Positions 24,231 to 33,244 are shown, counted from the first letter of the stretch. The stretch: 54,610 nucleotides of DNA from Myxococcales bacterium (GCA_020846875.1 JADLDB010000083.1:1-54610), one strand, 5' to 3'. Numbers and translations are program-made. Notes: generated by a model not told the origin, from the letters alone.

Positions 24231-25813
24231 GCACCGTCAACGCCGCGGTGAAGGCCAACCTGGAGAAGGTGCTGGCCCGAGAGCAGCACACGGCGGCGCT
24301 GCGCATGGCGTGGGTGCGCTTCGTCCTCGCGTCCCTGATGGGCCTGGCCATCTGGCTGTTGCCCCTGCCGGCCGAGGCGGAAGAGAAGGTTGGGCCGACG
24401 CGCTGGGGGGTGGTGGCCTTCGTGGTGATGAGCGGCCTCATCCTGGTGGGGACGAAGAAGGTCCTCAAGCTGGGCAAGTGGGCGGCGCTGAGCGTGCCGC
24501 TGCTGGACGTGCCGCTGCTGGCGGCCATCCAGCACCTGCAGCAGGGCAGCCTGCCCGCGCCGTGGATGGGCATCCCCACCAACGCGACGATGATGGTGGG
24601 GCTCATCGTGCTGTCCTCTCTGTCCCTGTCGCGCGGCATCATCTGGGTGACGGCGGTGGTGGCGGACGCGAGCATCATCGCCACGCTGGTGCGGTCCGAC
24701 GTCCCCGGGGTGCCGCTGGTGCTGTCGGCGCTGGTGCCGCTGGGGGCCGGCGCGATTCTGGCCACCGTGGTGGGGCGGATTCGCGGCCTCTTGCACGAGG
24801 CGCGCGCGAAGGACCTGGTGGGGAAGTACGTGCTGGGCGATCGCCTGGGCGTGGGCGGCATGGCGGAGGTCTTCCTGGCCACCTACAGCCCGGAAGGCGG
24901 CTTCGAGCGCAAGGTGGCGGTGAAGCGGATCCTGCCGTCGTACTCGGAGAACTCGGAGTCGGTGGCGCTGTTCCGCCGCGAAGCCGAATTGGGCGCGATG
25001 CTGGCGCACCCCAACATCGTGCAGGTGTTGGACTTCGGCACCGACGGCAGCACCTACTTCCTCGCGATGGAGTACGTGGAAGGCCTGTCGCTGTCGCGCC
25101 TGCTGTCCTTCTGCCGCCAGACGGACACCCGCTTGCCCCTGCCGGCCGCCGTCACCATCGCGTGGATGGTGAGCGAGGCCACCGACTACATCCACAGCCG
25201 CACCTCGCCCACCGGCACCATGCTGAGGCTGGTGCACCGCGACTTGAATCCACCCAACATCCTCGTCAGCCGCATCGGCGAGGTGAAGCTGGGGGACTTC
25301 GGCATCGCGCGCGCCTCCACCAGCGAGCAGTTGACGGCCGCGGGCATCCTGCGCGGGAAGGTGGGCTACAGCGCGCCGGAGCAGCTGCTCGACCAGCCGT
25401 ACGACTCGCGGGCCGACCTCTTCTCCCTCGGGGTGACGCTGCACGAGACGCTGACCGCCCGGCGCCTCTTCACCGGCGAGACGGACGTGGCGGTGTACCG
25501 CGCCTGCCTGGAGGCCCCCCTTCCCCGGCCTTCGGAGTCGAGGCCCGACGTGCCGCCGGCGCTGGACGCCGTGGTGATGGGCCTCTTGGAGCGCGCGCTG
25601 GACCGGCGCACCCAGTCCGCCCAGGAGGTGGTGACGAAGCTGGCCGCGCTGCCGCCGGAGGTGGCCGACCTGAAGCTGGGGCAGCAGCAGCTCGCCGAAG
25701 CGGTGGCGAAGGCGCGGGAGTTCCTCGCTGAGCCGCTGCGGGCCACGCCGGTGCGCCCGCCCGCAGAGCAGCAGGCCACGGTGACGGTGAACGTGGCGCC
25801 CCCGCGCCCGTGA
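24227..25813 (+). CDS. Membrane Ser/Thr protein kinase
   Basis: A 528-aa kinase. The first ~190 residues contain about six hydrophobic segments, and the kinase domain follows (about 200-470). Most bacterial Ser/Thr kinases have the reverse order. Seen motifs are the Gly loop LGDRLGVGGMAEVFLA, VAVKRIL (ATP Lys), HRDLNPPN (catalytic loop; the usual second Lys of HRDLKPEN is Asn) and GDFGIAR, followed by GYSAPEQL. The C-terminus is Pro/Ala-rich. The GTG start overlaps the previous stop. It phosphorylates protein Ser/Thr by family; the substrate is unknown. Confidence 0.92.
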   Translation: MSTVNAAVKANLEKVLAREQHTAALRMAWVRFVLASLMGLAIWLLPLPAEAEEKVGPTRWGVVAFVVMSGLILVGTKKVLKLGKWAALSVPLLDVPLLAAIQHLQQGSLPAPWMGIPTNATMMVGLIVLSSLSLSRGIIWVTAVVADASIIATLVRSDVPGVPLVLSALVPLGAGAILATVVGRIRGLLHEARAKDLVGKYVLGDRLGVGGMAEVFLATYSPEGGFERKVAVKRILPSYSENSESVALFRREAELGAMLAHPNIVQVLDFGTDGSTYFLAMEYVEGLSLSRLLSFCRQTDTRLPLPAAVTIAWMVSEATDYIHSRTSPTGTMLRLVHRDLNPPNILVSRIGEVKLGDFGIARASTSEQLTAAGILRGKVGYSAPEQLLDQPYDSRADLFSLGVTLHETLTARRLFTGETDVAVYRACLEAPLPRPSESRPDVPPALDAVVMGLLERALDRRTQSAQEVVTKLAALPPEVADLKLGQQQLAEAVAKAREFLAEPLRATPVRPPAEQQATVTVNVAPPRP

Positions 25814-26244
25814 GCGGGCTGACAGGCAGCACTCGGCCACCCCCTCGCGACGCCCGCCCCCGCACTCCCCTCCCCGCCACGCGTCCGCGCCCTCCCGGCT
25901 GGACCTTTCAGGGCGCTGGGCTTCTCTCCCAACCAGCCCCTCCGCCGATGGCACCGTGACTCAGGGCCTCATGGGCCCGCGCCGAGAGGACCACCGCTCC
26001 ACCGAGAGGCCTCCCGCCCCTCCTCCGTGCGTGCCAGCCCTCTTGCCCACCCTCAGTCCCCTCGTCCGCACCGCCGCCCGCCGGTGAGCCTCCTGCCAGC
26101 TTCCTTCGACCTGAACCGGCTCGAGAGCTCCAACGCCGTCAGCCCTTCGACGCCTCCCGCGGCGCCACGTCCCCTCCGGCTCCCGACTGGCTCGAGACCA
26201 CCTACCCCTTGGTTTGGGCGCGACGAGAGGCTCCTGCCTCAACG
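25814..26244. other. Intergenic region without recognisable gene
   Basis: These 431 bp lie between the convergent kinase and PilZ-response regulator genes. The plus strand is markedly pyrimidine-rich (long runs of C with little G), unlike the coding DNA around it. Short frames exist on both strands, but none has a start, ribosome site and codon pattern that I would defend. No clear terminator hairpin or repeat was seen. Confidence 0.5.
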
Positions 26245-27258
26245 TCAACGGAGGAAGGCGCTGTGGTGCCCGAGGTAGGCGTCGATGAGCGCCCGCACCG
26301 CGTCGATGCGCATCGGCTTGGTGAGCCAGGCGGTGGCGCTGACCTCGTGGGCGGCCTCGGCCAGGCGCGCCTCGCCCATCGCGGACAAGAGCACCACCGG
26401 AAGGTCCCGGAAGGCCGCGTCGTCGCGCAGCGCGCGGCACACCTCCAGCCCGTCGAGGCCGGGCATCAGCACGTCGAGGAAGACGAGCCCGGGCTTCTCC
26501 TTCCGGATCAGCTCCAGCGCCACGTCGCCGCGCTCGGCGCGCAGCACCCGGTGGCCGGCTTTGGTCACCACCCGGGCGGTGAAGTCGAGGATGGAAGGAT
26601 CATCGTCAGCCACCACCACCGTGTCGCCCGGCGACGTGGCACCGCGCGTCAGGCGGCGCGCGCGCAGAGTCTCCACCGCCTCCCGCACGCGGCGCTCCGT
26701 CTCCGGGTCCAGCAGGGTGAGGTGGAGGCCGGAGAGGGTGAGATCTTCCCGCGTCCACACCACCTGGGCGGTGAGCAGCGCCTCGGCGCCGTCGGGCAGC
26801 CCCACCACCAGGGACACCTGCGCGCCCCGAGCGAGAGGCAGCGCGGTGCGCAGCGTGAGGCCGTGCACCGACAGGCTCTTCACCACAGCGTCGGACTTCG
26901 CCTCGCCGGACACCACCCGGGCGGACAGCTCGCAGTCCACCCGCTGCTCGCTGCGGCCGGTGGTGCGCGCCGACTCCTCGCGGGTGGCGCCCACCAGCCC
27001 GCGGCACTTCTCCACCGAGGCCGGGGCGACGCGCACCAGCACTCCCGCCGGGGAGTGGCCGTCGAAGGGCCGCAGCTCCTGCACCGTGGCCGACAACACC
27101 AGCGGCTCCGCCAGCTCCGGCGCCTCCACCGACACCGACACCAGCGCGCCCGGGGCCAGCGCCTCCGTGGTGGGCACGAAGACGCGGTCACCCTTCGGCA
27201 GGATGATGTCGGCCCACAGGCGGGAGCGGGCCACGTACTGGAGCCTCAAGGAAGTCAT
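26245..27258 (-). CDS. PilZ-PilZ-response regulator fusion
   Basis: A 337-aa protein with an N-terminal PilZ-like beta domain (about 1-85), a second PilZ-like domain (about 98-200, containing RSEQRVDCELSA and a SVHGLTL turn) and a C-terminal receiver domain (about 213-330). The receiver has the acidic pair ADDDPS, phosphoacceptor in FLDVLMPG, LLSAM and LTKPMR. The second PilZ region has only a partial Arg motif, so c-di-GMP binding is uncertain. It is likely a two-component output protein acting at the cell surface or motility machinery. Confidence 0.85.
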   Translation of the reverse strand: MTSLRLQYVARSRLWADIILPKGDRVFVPTTEALAPGALVSVSVEAPELAEPLVLSATVQELRPFDGHSPAGVLVRVAPASVEKCRGLVGATREESARTTGRSEQRVDCELSARVVSGEAKSDAVVKSLSVHGLTLRTALPLARGAQVSLVVGLPDGAEALLTAQVVWTREDLTLSGLHLTLLDPETERRVREAVETLRARRLTRGATSPGDTVVVADDDPSILDFTARVVTKAGHRVLRAERGDVALELIRKEKPGLVFLDVLMPGLDGLEVCRALRDDAAFRDLPVVLLSAMGEARLAEAAHEVSATAWLTKPMRIDAVRALIDAYLGHHSAFLR

Positions 27259-27349
27259 GCGCCCACGTCTCCTGCCACCCGCGTCCCCGACAGCCTAAAC
27301 CGGGGCGCGTGCTCGCGCAGAGCTCCGGGGCGCCGAGGAGCAGTTTGCG

Positions 27350-28465
27350 TCAGGTGGTGACATTGAAACGAAAGTGCATGCAGTCGCCGTCCTGCACCAC
27401 GTACTCCTTGCCTTCCATGCGCAACAGGCCCTTGTCGCGCACCGCCGCCTCGCTGCCGTACTGGAGCAGCTCCTTCCACGTCATCACCTCGGCCTTGATG
27501 AAGCCCTTCTCGAAGTCGGTGTGGATGACGCCCGCGCACTGGGGGGCCTTCCAGCCGTCGTGGAAGGTCCAGGCCCGGCACTCCTTGGGGCCGATGGTGA
27601 AGTACGTCTTGAGGCCGAGCAGCTTGTAGCCGGCCCGCACCACCTTGTTGAGGCCGGGCTCGTCGAGGCCCGCGGACTTGAGGAACTCGGGGCGCTCCTC
27701 GGCGGGGAGCTGCTGAATCTCTGCCTCCAGCGCGGCGGCCAGCACCACCACCTCGGCCCCCTCCTTCGCGGCGATGGCCTTCACCACCGTCACGTGCTTG
27801 TCGGTGTCCTGGCTGGCCAGTTGGCCCTCCATCACGTTGGCGATGTAGAGAACCGGCTTGTCGGTGAGGAGGAAGAGCTCCTTCACCAGCGCGCGCTCCT
27901 GCTCCGTCAGGCCCTGCGCACGCACCGGCACCGCGTCGTCCAGCTTGCCTTTGAGCTTGTCCAGCACCGCCAGCTCGGCCTTGGCCACCTCCCCTTCCTT
28001 CCCCGGGGCCTTGGCGCTGCGCTGCGTCTTCTCGCGGCGCTTCTCCACCGTCTCCAGGTCCTTGAGGCACAGCTCCGTGTCGACGGTGTCCTTGTCGCGC
28101 TGCGGGCTGATGCTGCCCTCGACGTGGGTGATGTTGTCGTCCTCGAAGCAGCGCAGCACGTACAGCACCGCGTCCACCTGGCGAATGTTGGCGAGGAACT
28201 GGTTGCCCAGGCCTTCGCCCTTCGACGCGCCCCGCACCAGCCCGGCGATGTCGACGAACTCCAGCGTGGTGTACAGCGTCTTCTCGGGCTTCACGAGGGC
28301 GGACAGCTTGTCCAGCCGCTCGTCCGGCACCGGCACCACGCCCACGTTGGGCTCGATGGTGGCGAAGGGGTAGTTGGCCGCCAGCGCGCCGGCGTTGGAC
28401 AGCGCGTTGAAGAGGGTGGACTTGCCGACGTTGGGCAGCCCGACGATTCCAATGGAGAGACCCAT
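27350..28465 (-). CDS. ychF: Redox-regulated ATPase/GTPase YchF
   Basis: A 371-aa conserved P-loop NTPase of the OBG family. G1 GLPNVGKST, G3 DIAGLVRGA and the YchF-specific G4 variant NVMEG (NxxE rather than NKxD) are present, followed by a C-terminal TGS-like region (YFTIGPKECRAW). Length and order match ychF. It associates with ribosomes and acts in translation or stress response. It lies after the PilZ-response regulator on the same strand, 91 bp apart. Confidence 0.97.
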   Translation of the reverse strand: MGLSIGIVGLPNVGKSTLFNALSNAGALAANYPFATIEPNVGVVPVPDERLDKLSALVKPEKTLYTTLEFVDIAGLVRGASKGEGLGNQFLANIRQVDAVLYVLRCFEDDNITHVEGSISPQRDKDTVDTELCLKDLETVEKRREKTQRSAKAPGKEGEVAKAELAVLDKLKGKLDDAVPVRAQGLTEQERALVKELFLLTDKPVLYIANVMEGQLASQDTDKHVTVVKAIAAKEGAEVVVLAAALEAEIQQLPAEERPEFLKSAGLDEPGLNKVVRAGYKLLGLKTYFTIGPKECRAWTFHDGWKAPQCAGVIHTDFEKGFIKAEVMTWKELLQYGSEAAVRDKGLLRMEGKEYVVQDGDCMHFRFNVTT

Positions 28466-28555
28466 GACGGCCGGGCGTGTACCTCAAAACCGGGCGTCTC
28501 CGCCAAGGTGCTTGCGCCCCATTGGCCGAAGCTTCGTCAGCTCCTGCTGCGGCGA

Positions 28556-30286
28556 CTACTTGACGCAGCCCGGGTGCCGCGCGCGCACGCCCGCCACCTC
28601 GTCCGGCGCGAGGGCGGAGAGCCGGCGCAGCGTGTCGTCAAACAGCGCGCAGTCGCCGTGACGCTCGGCGAAGCCGGCGCCCAGCTCCAGCACCCGCACC
28701 AGGCCGTTTGCGAAGGCCGGCCGCTTGCCGCACATCTTCTCCACCTCGTCGACGAGCGGCGTCACCCCCCACAGGCCGGCGTCCGCGAAGCGCACGTCCA
28801 GCACGGGGGCCAGCGCGGCGGGCACCTTCTCCACGTCGCAGGAGGACACCGCCTTCGCCAGCGCGCGCTCGGCCTGGGCACGCTCCACCGCGGCGGGCGA
28901 GACGTCCAGCGCGTCCTTCAAGTGGCTCTCTACCGCGGCGTACTGCTTCGACTGCGGGTAGCGCTCCAACACCTTCTGCCAGGTCTGCGCCGCCGCCTCC
29001 CGCCGGCCAGCCAGCAACAGCCCCCGCGCCTTCGCGTCCAGGGTGGCCACGACCTCCTCCTGGGACTGCGCCTTCGCGGGCGCGCTGGCCAGCAGCGCCA
29101 CCGCCTCGTCGGCCGCCTTCACCGCAACCTCGAGGCGCCGCCCGTCCCACTCGCACGGCGTCGGCCGCACCGAGAAGTCACCCGCCAGCGTGAAGGTGCC
29201 CGTCAGTTGAGACAGCGCCACTTCCCGCCGCGCCACGCCCGGCACGTTGGACAGCCACAGCCCCGACGGCGCGCCCAGGCCCAGCGCGTCCACGAGCGGC
29301 TTGTCCTGGGGATCCGGCAGCCACTTGAAGGGCCCCCGCCAGGCGGCCAGCTCCGCCTCCAGCGCCAGCACGTCCTTCACGTACGCGTCGACGAAAGCCA
29401 ACGCGCGCTCGGCGCCGCCCAGCGGCACGTTGTGCACCGGCCGCGGCGTCAGCGCCCCCTTCAGCGCCAGGGCCACGCACTGCGCGTGGATGACGCGGTA
29501 GGTGAGGTGCCGGGCAGCCTGCAGGTCCTGCATGCTGACGATGGGCGCGGCGGCGGCGCTCAACACCTGCGCGGCGCGGGCCTCCAGCGCGCGGCGCTGC
29601 GCTTCCAGCCCCTGCGCCCGCGCTCCCCCAGCCGCGGCCATGCGCCGCTGCAGCGCCAGCTTGAAGTCCTGCCCCAGCTCGAAGGTGGGCGCCCGCTGCA
29701 GCACCTCGGAGATGCGGGCGCTGGCGGCCAGGAAGTCGCCCTGGTCCGCGGCGTCGACGGCGCGGGAGTAGGACAGCAGCGTCACCACGTCGCGCGCCGA
29801 CTTCACCGTGGGCGCCGCGCCCAGCTTCACGCTCATCGCCTGGAGCAGCAGCGTCACCAGCTGCTCCTGCAGCACGAAGAGGTCGTCCTTCGGGCCCACC
29901 ACGTCCCGGGTGACCAACACCTTGTTGCTCGACAGCTCGATGACGCGCACCGAGAGGCGCAGGGTGTCCTTCACCTCCTGGAAGGCGCCGGCCACCGCGT
30001 GCGAGGCGCCCACCAGCTTCCCCAGCTTCTGCACCGTCGAGGCGTCAAAGGCCTTCGAGCGCTGCAGCTTGAGCTCCCCCAGCACCGCCTCCAGCTTCTC
30101 GCGCTCCACCACGTCCACCGCGTCCGAGGCGACCAGGTCGGTGACCATCATGTCCGCCAGACCCTTCTGGAGGACGTCGTAGTCGCGCTGGTTGGTCTGG
30201 TTCTCGAAGTACAGGACCGTCACCACCGGGCGGGCGGCGGCGATGGCCGGGACGAGGACGGCGAAGAGAAGGGCCAGGTGTCGCAT
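28556..30286 (-). CDS. CsgG/FlgO-like exported protein with long C-terminal extension
   Basis: A 576-aa exported protein. After a signal (cleavage near AIAAA) residues about 20-165 match the CsgG/FlgO fold: VVTVLYFENQTN, then ADMMVTDLVASDAVDVVERE and ASHAVAGAFQEVKDTLRLSV. The rest, about 165-576, is Ala-rich helix with TPR-like character and several Cys near the end. CsgG-like domains bind outer-membrane targets and often precede secretion modules. The partner is not adjacent (YchF and F0 ATP synthase genes flank it). Confidence 0.82.
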   Translation of the reverse strand: MRHLALLFAVLVPAIAAARPVVTVLYFENQTNQRDYDVLQKGLADMMVTDLVASDAVDVVEREKLEAVLGELKLQRSKAFDASTVQKLGKLVGASHAVAGAFQEVKDTLRLSVRVIELSSNKVLVTRDVVGPKDDLFVLQEQLVTLLLQAMSVKLGAAPTVKSARDVVTLLSYSRAVDAADQGDFLAASARISEVLQRAPTFELGQDFKLALQRRMAAAGGARAQGLEAQRRALEARAAQVLSAAAAPIVSMQDLQAARHLTYRVIHAQCVALALKGALTPRPVHNVPLGGAERALAFVDAYVKDVLALEAELAAWRGPFKWLPDPQDKPLVDALGLGAPSGLWLSNVPGVARREVALSQLTGTFTLAGDFSVRPTPCEWDGRRLEVAVKAADEAVALLASAPAKAQSQEEVVATLDAKARGLLLAGRREAAAQTWQKVLERYPQSKQYAAVESHLKDALDVSPAAVERAQAERALAKAVSSCDVEKVPAALAPVLDVRFADAGLWGVTPLVDEVEKMCGKRPAFANGLVRVLELGAGFAERHGDCALFDDTLRRLSALAPDEVAGVRARHPGCVK

Positions 30287-30296
30287 GGGAACCCCG

Positions 30297-30328
30297 CTGC
30301 CTGACCCTCTTCCCAGGGAGGAGAGGGA
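30297..30328. repeat. GGGAGAGGG-type imperfect palindrome
   Basis: This contains CCCTCTTCCCAGGGAGGAGAGGG, an imperfect palindrome between atpF and the CsgG-like gene. A related element (CCCCTCC...GGGAGAGGGG) lies at 30934-30962 on the other side of atpF. Both could form GC-rich hairpins in the polycistronic mRNA, as 3'-end or processing signals, or belong to a dispersed intergenic repeat family. Confidence 0.4.
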
Positions 30329-30335
30329 AAACTCG

Positions 30336-30863
30336 TTACGCCTGCGGCCGCTCCTGCTTGCCCAGGTCGGTGACGAACTGCTGCGCGAGCTGTTGGTGCC
30401 GCGCGTCGTCGAGGCGCTCGTTGAGCAGCTTCTCCGCCACCTGCAGGGACAGCTTCACCGCCTCGTTCTTGATCTCGTTGAGGGCCTTGATCCGCTCCTC
30501 TTCAATCATCCGCCGCGCGTCGGCCTTGAGCTCCTCGACCTCCTGGCGCGCCTTGCCCATGAGCTCCTCGCGGAACTTCTGCATGTCCGACTGCGTCTTC
30601 CGCACCGCCTCCGCCCCCTCCTGCCGGGCCTGGGCGATCGCCGTCTTCTGCTCGCCGAGCAGCTTCTCGGCCTCGGCGCGCTCCCGCTTGGCCGACTCGA
30701 TCGCGTTGGCGATGTTCTTGTCGCGGTGCTCCACCGCCTTGAACAGCTCCTGCCAGACGAACTTCCGCAGGATGAACGCCACCACCGCGAAGGTGATCCA
30801 CGTCCAGATGATGAGCCCCGGCTTCACGTCGGTGAAGGAGGAGGCGAGCACGAGCGCGTTCAT
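30336..30863 (-). CDS. atpF: ATP synthase F0 subunit b
   Basis: A 175-aa subunit with one N-terminal membrane segment (GLIIWTWITFAVVAFILRKFV) and a long charged coiled-coil stalk of Ala/Glu/Lys/Arg heptads. It forms the peripheral stalk that links the F0 ring to F1. It is the last gene of the F0 operon, 119 bp from atpE and flanked by two palindromic elements. F1 genes are not in the window. Confidence 0.95.
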   Translation of the reverse strand: MNALVLASSFTDVKPGLIIWTWITFAVVAFILRKFVWQELFKAVEHRDKNIANAIESAKRERAEAEKLLGEQKTAIAQARQEGAEAVRKTQSDMQKFREELMGKARQEVEELKADARRMIEEERIKALNEIKNEAVKLSLQVAEKLLNERLDDARHQQLAQQFVTDLGKQERPQA

Positions 30864-30933
30864 TTGGTGGTTCCTCTACCTCAAGTTCTCACTGCACTGC
30901 GGTTCTTCCACAATTGCTTCCCCTTCGGGCGCG

Positions 30934-30962
30934 CTCCCCTCCCCCCAGGCAGCGGGAGAGGG
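30934..30962. repeat. GGGAGAGGG-type imperfect palindrome
   Basis: This contains CCCCTCC(8 nt)GGGAGAGGGG between atpE and atpF. It is related to the palindrome at 30297-30328 and may form a hairpin in the atp transcript, which could modulate the ratio of the c and b subunits. No poly-T follows on either strand. Confidence 0.4.
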
Positions 30963-30982
30963 GCTCGCGTCCCCACGCGCCC

Positions 30983-31213
30983 TTACGTCTTGAGCGCGAG
31001 GAGGATGCAGATCACCAGCGCGAAGAAGGTCGCGCCTTCGATGAGGCCGGCGGCGACGATCATCGCCCCGCGAATGTCACCACCCGCGGACGGCTGGCGG
31101 GCAATGCCCTCCATCGCCGAGGCGGCCAGCCGGCCGATGCCCACACCCGCGCCGATGATCGCCAGGCCGGCGCCGAGACCGGCGCCCAGGTACGCCAACA
31201 TTGCAGACGTCAT
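30983..31213 (-). CDS. atpE: ATP synthase F0 subunit c
   Basis: A 76-aa two-helix proteolipid with the Gly-rich first helix (GAGLGAGLAIIGAGVGIGRL), the polar loop ARQPS and the essential Glu in GLIEGATFFALV. The residue after that Glu is Gly, not Ser/Thr, which fits proton rather than sodium coupling. The start is the ATG giving MTSAML, preceded by AAGGAAG. It is in the F0 operon between atpB and atpF. Confidence 0.95.
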   Translation of the reverse strand: MTSAMLAYLGAGLGAGLAIIGAGVGIGRLAASAMEGIARQPSAGGDIRGAMIVAAGLIEGATFFALVICILLALKT

Positions 31214-31326
31214 TGTCTTTGCTTCCTTGTCGTTCTGACCCGCTTCACGGGGGGGTCGTTGGTGCTGCCCGTTGGGACTACCTCCATCGCGGCCACAGCG
31301 GCCGGCTGGGTTCCTTGTCGAAAGCG

Positions 31327-32394
31327 TCAGTGCGCGTGCTCCTCGTCGTGCCCGTGGTGGCCCATCGCCACCCCCTGCCCGATGTAGAGCGAGGACAGCA
31401 AGACGAACAGGTACGCCTGCAGGATGCCGACGAAGATCTCCAGGCAGAAGATGGCCACCGTGAGCGGCACCGACACCGCCGCGGCGGCCACGTGCCACAC
31501 GAAGATGAGCGAGAGCAGGAAGAACACCACCATGTGCCCGCCCAGCATGTTGGCGAAGAGACGAATCAGCAGCGCGAAGGGCTTGGTGAACAGGCCGATG
31601 ACCTCCACCGGGATCATGATCGGCCACAGCCCGAGGGGCACGCCGCCGGTCAGGTGCGCGAGGTAGCCGCCCAGGCCCGCGCTGCGAATGCCCGCCGCCT
31701 GCGTCAAGAGGAACGTCAGCACCGCCAGCGCGGCGGTGACGGTGACGACGCCGGAGCCGGTGAAGAACCCGGGGATGAGGCCCAGCCAGTTGACGGCGAG
31801 GATGAAGAAGAAGAGCGACGTGAGGTAGATGGTGTACCGCGGCGCCTCTTGCTTCCCGATGTTGGGGACGACGATCTCATCGCGGACGAAGAGGGCCAGC
31901 GACTCCACCACGTGCGCGAGGACGCCTCTGGGCACGCCGTTCTGGTCGCGCTTCTTGCTGGCCAGCGCGAGAAGAATGAGCAGCGCCGAGGCGATCCACA
32001 TCATCAGCACCGCCTTGGTCGGCCGCAGGTCGTAGCAGCCGTCGAGGAACTTCCCCAGGCTGGGGAAGCTGGCCATCGCCGGGCTCGTCGGCTTCTGGCA
32101 CGCCCCCGGCTCGCTCTCCCAGACCAGGCCCGCGAAGGCGTCGGAGATGTGCACCGTGAAGAGGTGGTACGGCGGGAAGGGGACCTCCAGCTCGAACTCG
32201 GTGTCATCGGCCACGTGGTGGAGGATGAACTCGGCCGTCTCGGTGTTCCTGTCCACCGGCCCGCCGTGACTCCCGTGACTCCCGTGACTCCCGGCGCCCT
32301 CGCTGCCCTCGGCGTGGCCGCCTTCCTCGGACGCGAAGGCGAAGCCCGCCGCCAGACTTCCGGACAGGATGATGATGCCCAACCACCGCTTCAT
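31327..32394 (-). CDS. atpB: ATP synthase F0 subunit a, with extended periplasmic N-terminus
   Basis: A 355-aa subunit, roughly 85 residues longer than the E. coli protein. It has a signal-like N-terminus, a His/Gly/Ser-rich stretch (GSH repeated three times, coded by three copies of a 9-bp repeat at 32266-32292) and a large extracytoplasmic segment with two Cys. The core membrane helices and the essential Arg in LLIRLFANMLGGH follow, and the C-terminus is HGHDEEHAH. It forms the proton half-channels. The stop of the preceding gene overlaps its ATG by four bases. Confidence 0.95.
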   Translation of the reverse strand: MKRWLGIIILSGSLAAGFAFASEEGGHAEGSEGAGSHGSHGSHGGPVDRNTETAEFILHHVADDTEFELEVPFPPYHLFTVHISDAFAGLVWESEPGACQKPTSPAMASFPSLGKFLDGCYDLRPTKAVLMMWIASALLILLALASKKRDQNGVPRGVLAHVVESLALFVRDEIVVPNIGKQEAPRYTIYLTSLFFFILAVNWLGLIPGFFTGSGVVTVTAALAVLTFLLTQAAGIRSAGLGGYLAHLTGGVPLGLWPIMIPVEVIGLFTKPFALLIRLFANMLGGHMVVFFLLSLIFVWHVAAAAVSVPLTVAIFCLEIFVGILQAYLFVLLSSLYIGQGVAMGHHGHDEEHAH

Positions 32395-32801
32395 GGAGTC
32401 ACCTCGGGCTTCGCCGCGCTCTGACGCACGGCGAGCAGGCTGCGCACTTCGACCACCTGCTGGCCGAGGTACGCGATGAAGAACGTGACGACGAAGGCCA
32501 GCGCCGCGGAGCTGCCCGCGCCGTTCAACTGCAGCGCCGCCGCCCCCAGGCCCACCGTGCCCAGCCGCAGGAAGAGCGACACCACCTGCCGCGAGAGGAG
32601 CGCCTGGAGCCCCTTCGTCCCACCGGAGACGGGCGAGGCCGTCTTGATGACCAACGCCAGCGCGCCCACCGCGGTGGACACGCCCACCCCCACCAGCGCA
32701 GCGACGCGCACGCCGGCCTCGAGGCCCAGCGCCAGCGCCCCCGCCGCCACGGCCAGGCCGAGCGCGAAGGTGAGCAGCAGGCTGGTTCCAAGCGTCTTCA
32801 C
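32391..32801 (-). CDS. atpI: ATP synthase-associated membrane protein (AtpI-like)
   Basis: A 136-aa protein with four predicted membrane segments (TSLLLTFALGLAVAAGAL..., STAVGALALVIKTA, RLGTVGLGAAALQL, AFVVTFFIAYLGQQV) and a short charged C-terminus. Position ahead of atpB and overlap by four bases support an AtpI-like accessory role in assembly of the c-ring. The GTG start itself overlaps the end of the AtpZ-like gene. The sequence is diverged, so the assignment rests partly on context. Confidence 0.82.
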   Translation of the reverse strand: MKTLGTSLLLTFALGLAVAAGALALGLEAGVRVAALVGVGVSTAVGALALVIKTASPVSGGTKGLQALLSRQVVSLFLRLGTVGLGAAALQLNGAGSSAALAFVVTFFIAYLGQQVVEVRSLLAVRQSAAKPEVTP

Positions 32802-33073
32802 TTCTGGCCGTCTCCGTTCGACTTCGACTTCTTCGACTGCTCGTCCAACAGCCGCGTGGCGCTGCGGATGAAGGCGTAGAAGCCCACCCCGCTGCCCACC
32901 AGCCCGCCGATGATCAAGGCCCACGGCTGCGTGCCCCACCACCGGTCCAACCCGTACCCGACCGCCACCCCAAAGAGGGCCGACCCGGTGAACTGCCACA
33001 CCGCGCTCAGCCACGGCGCCGCTGCGCGGTACGACTTCGCCAGCGGAGACAGCCCATCGTCCGGCCCACTCAA
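32798..33073 (-). CDS. AtpZ/AtpI-family protein
   Basis: A 91-aa protein with two hydrophobic segments separated by a short loop (WQFTGSALFGVAVGYGLDRW...WALIIGGLVGSGVGFY) and a basic, Lys-rich C-terminus, matching the small AtpZ/AtpI family. It is thought to help F0 assembly or bind magnesium. It is the first gene of the F0 operon; its stop overlaps the next GTG start (GTGA). Confidence 0.88.
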   Translation of the reverse strand: MSGPDDGLSPLAKSYRAAAPWLSAVWQFTGSALFGVAVGYGLDRWWGTQPWALIIGGLVGSGVGFYAFIRSATRLLDEQSKKSKSNGDGQK

Positions 33074-33244
33074 AACGGGCGCCGCGTACCAGAGGGCCTC
33101 TGGGGCGGCAACGAGAAAACCGCCCGCGCATCAGCGGTGCTTCTGAAGAGAATCCGAAGGGAATTCCGGGGCCTTCACCCTCACCGCGGCGCGTGCAGCG
33201 CGTGCTGCGCGGCGACCTGTTGGCCGACGCGCTCTCGCGGCGAG

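Noticed and set aside
26027-26278. Plus-strand frame in the intergenic region before the PilZ-response regulator
   Set aside because: No ribosome site, low-complexity Pro/Arg/Ser composition and no codon pattern.
27374-30304. 976-codon plus-strand frame opposite ychF and the CsgG-like gene
   Set aside because: The minus strand holds ychF with all G motifs and an exported CsgG-like protein. The plus frame has high His/Arg/Leu shadow composition without domains.
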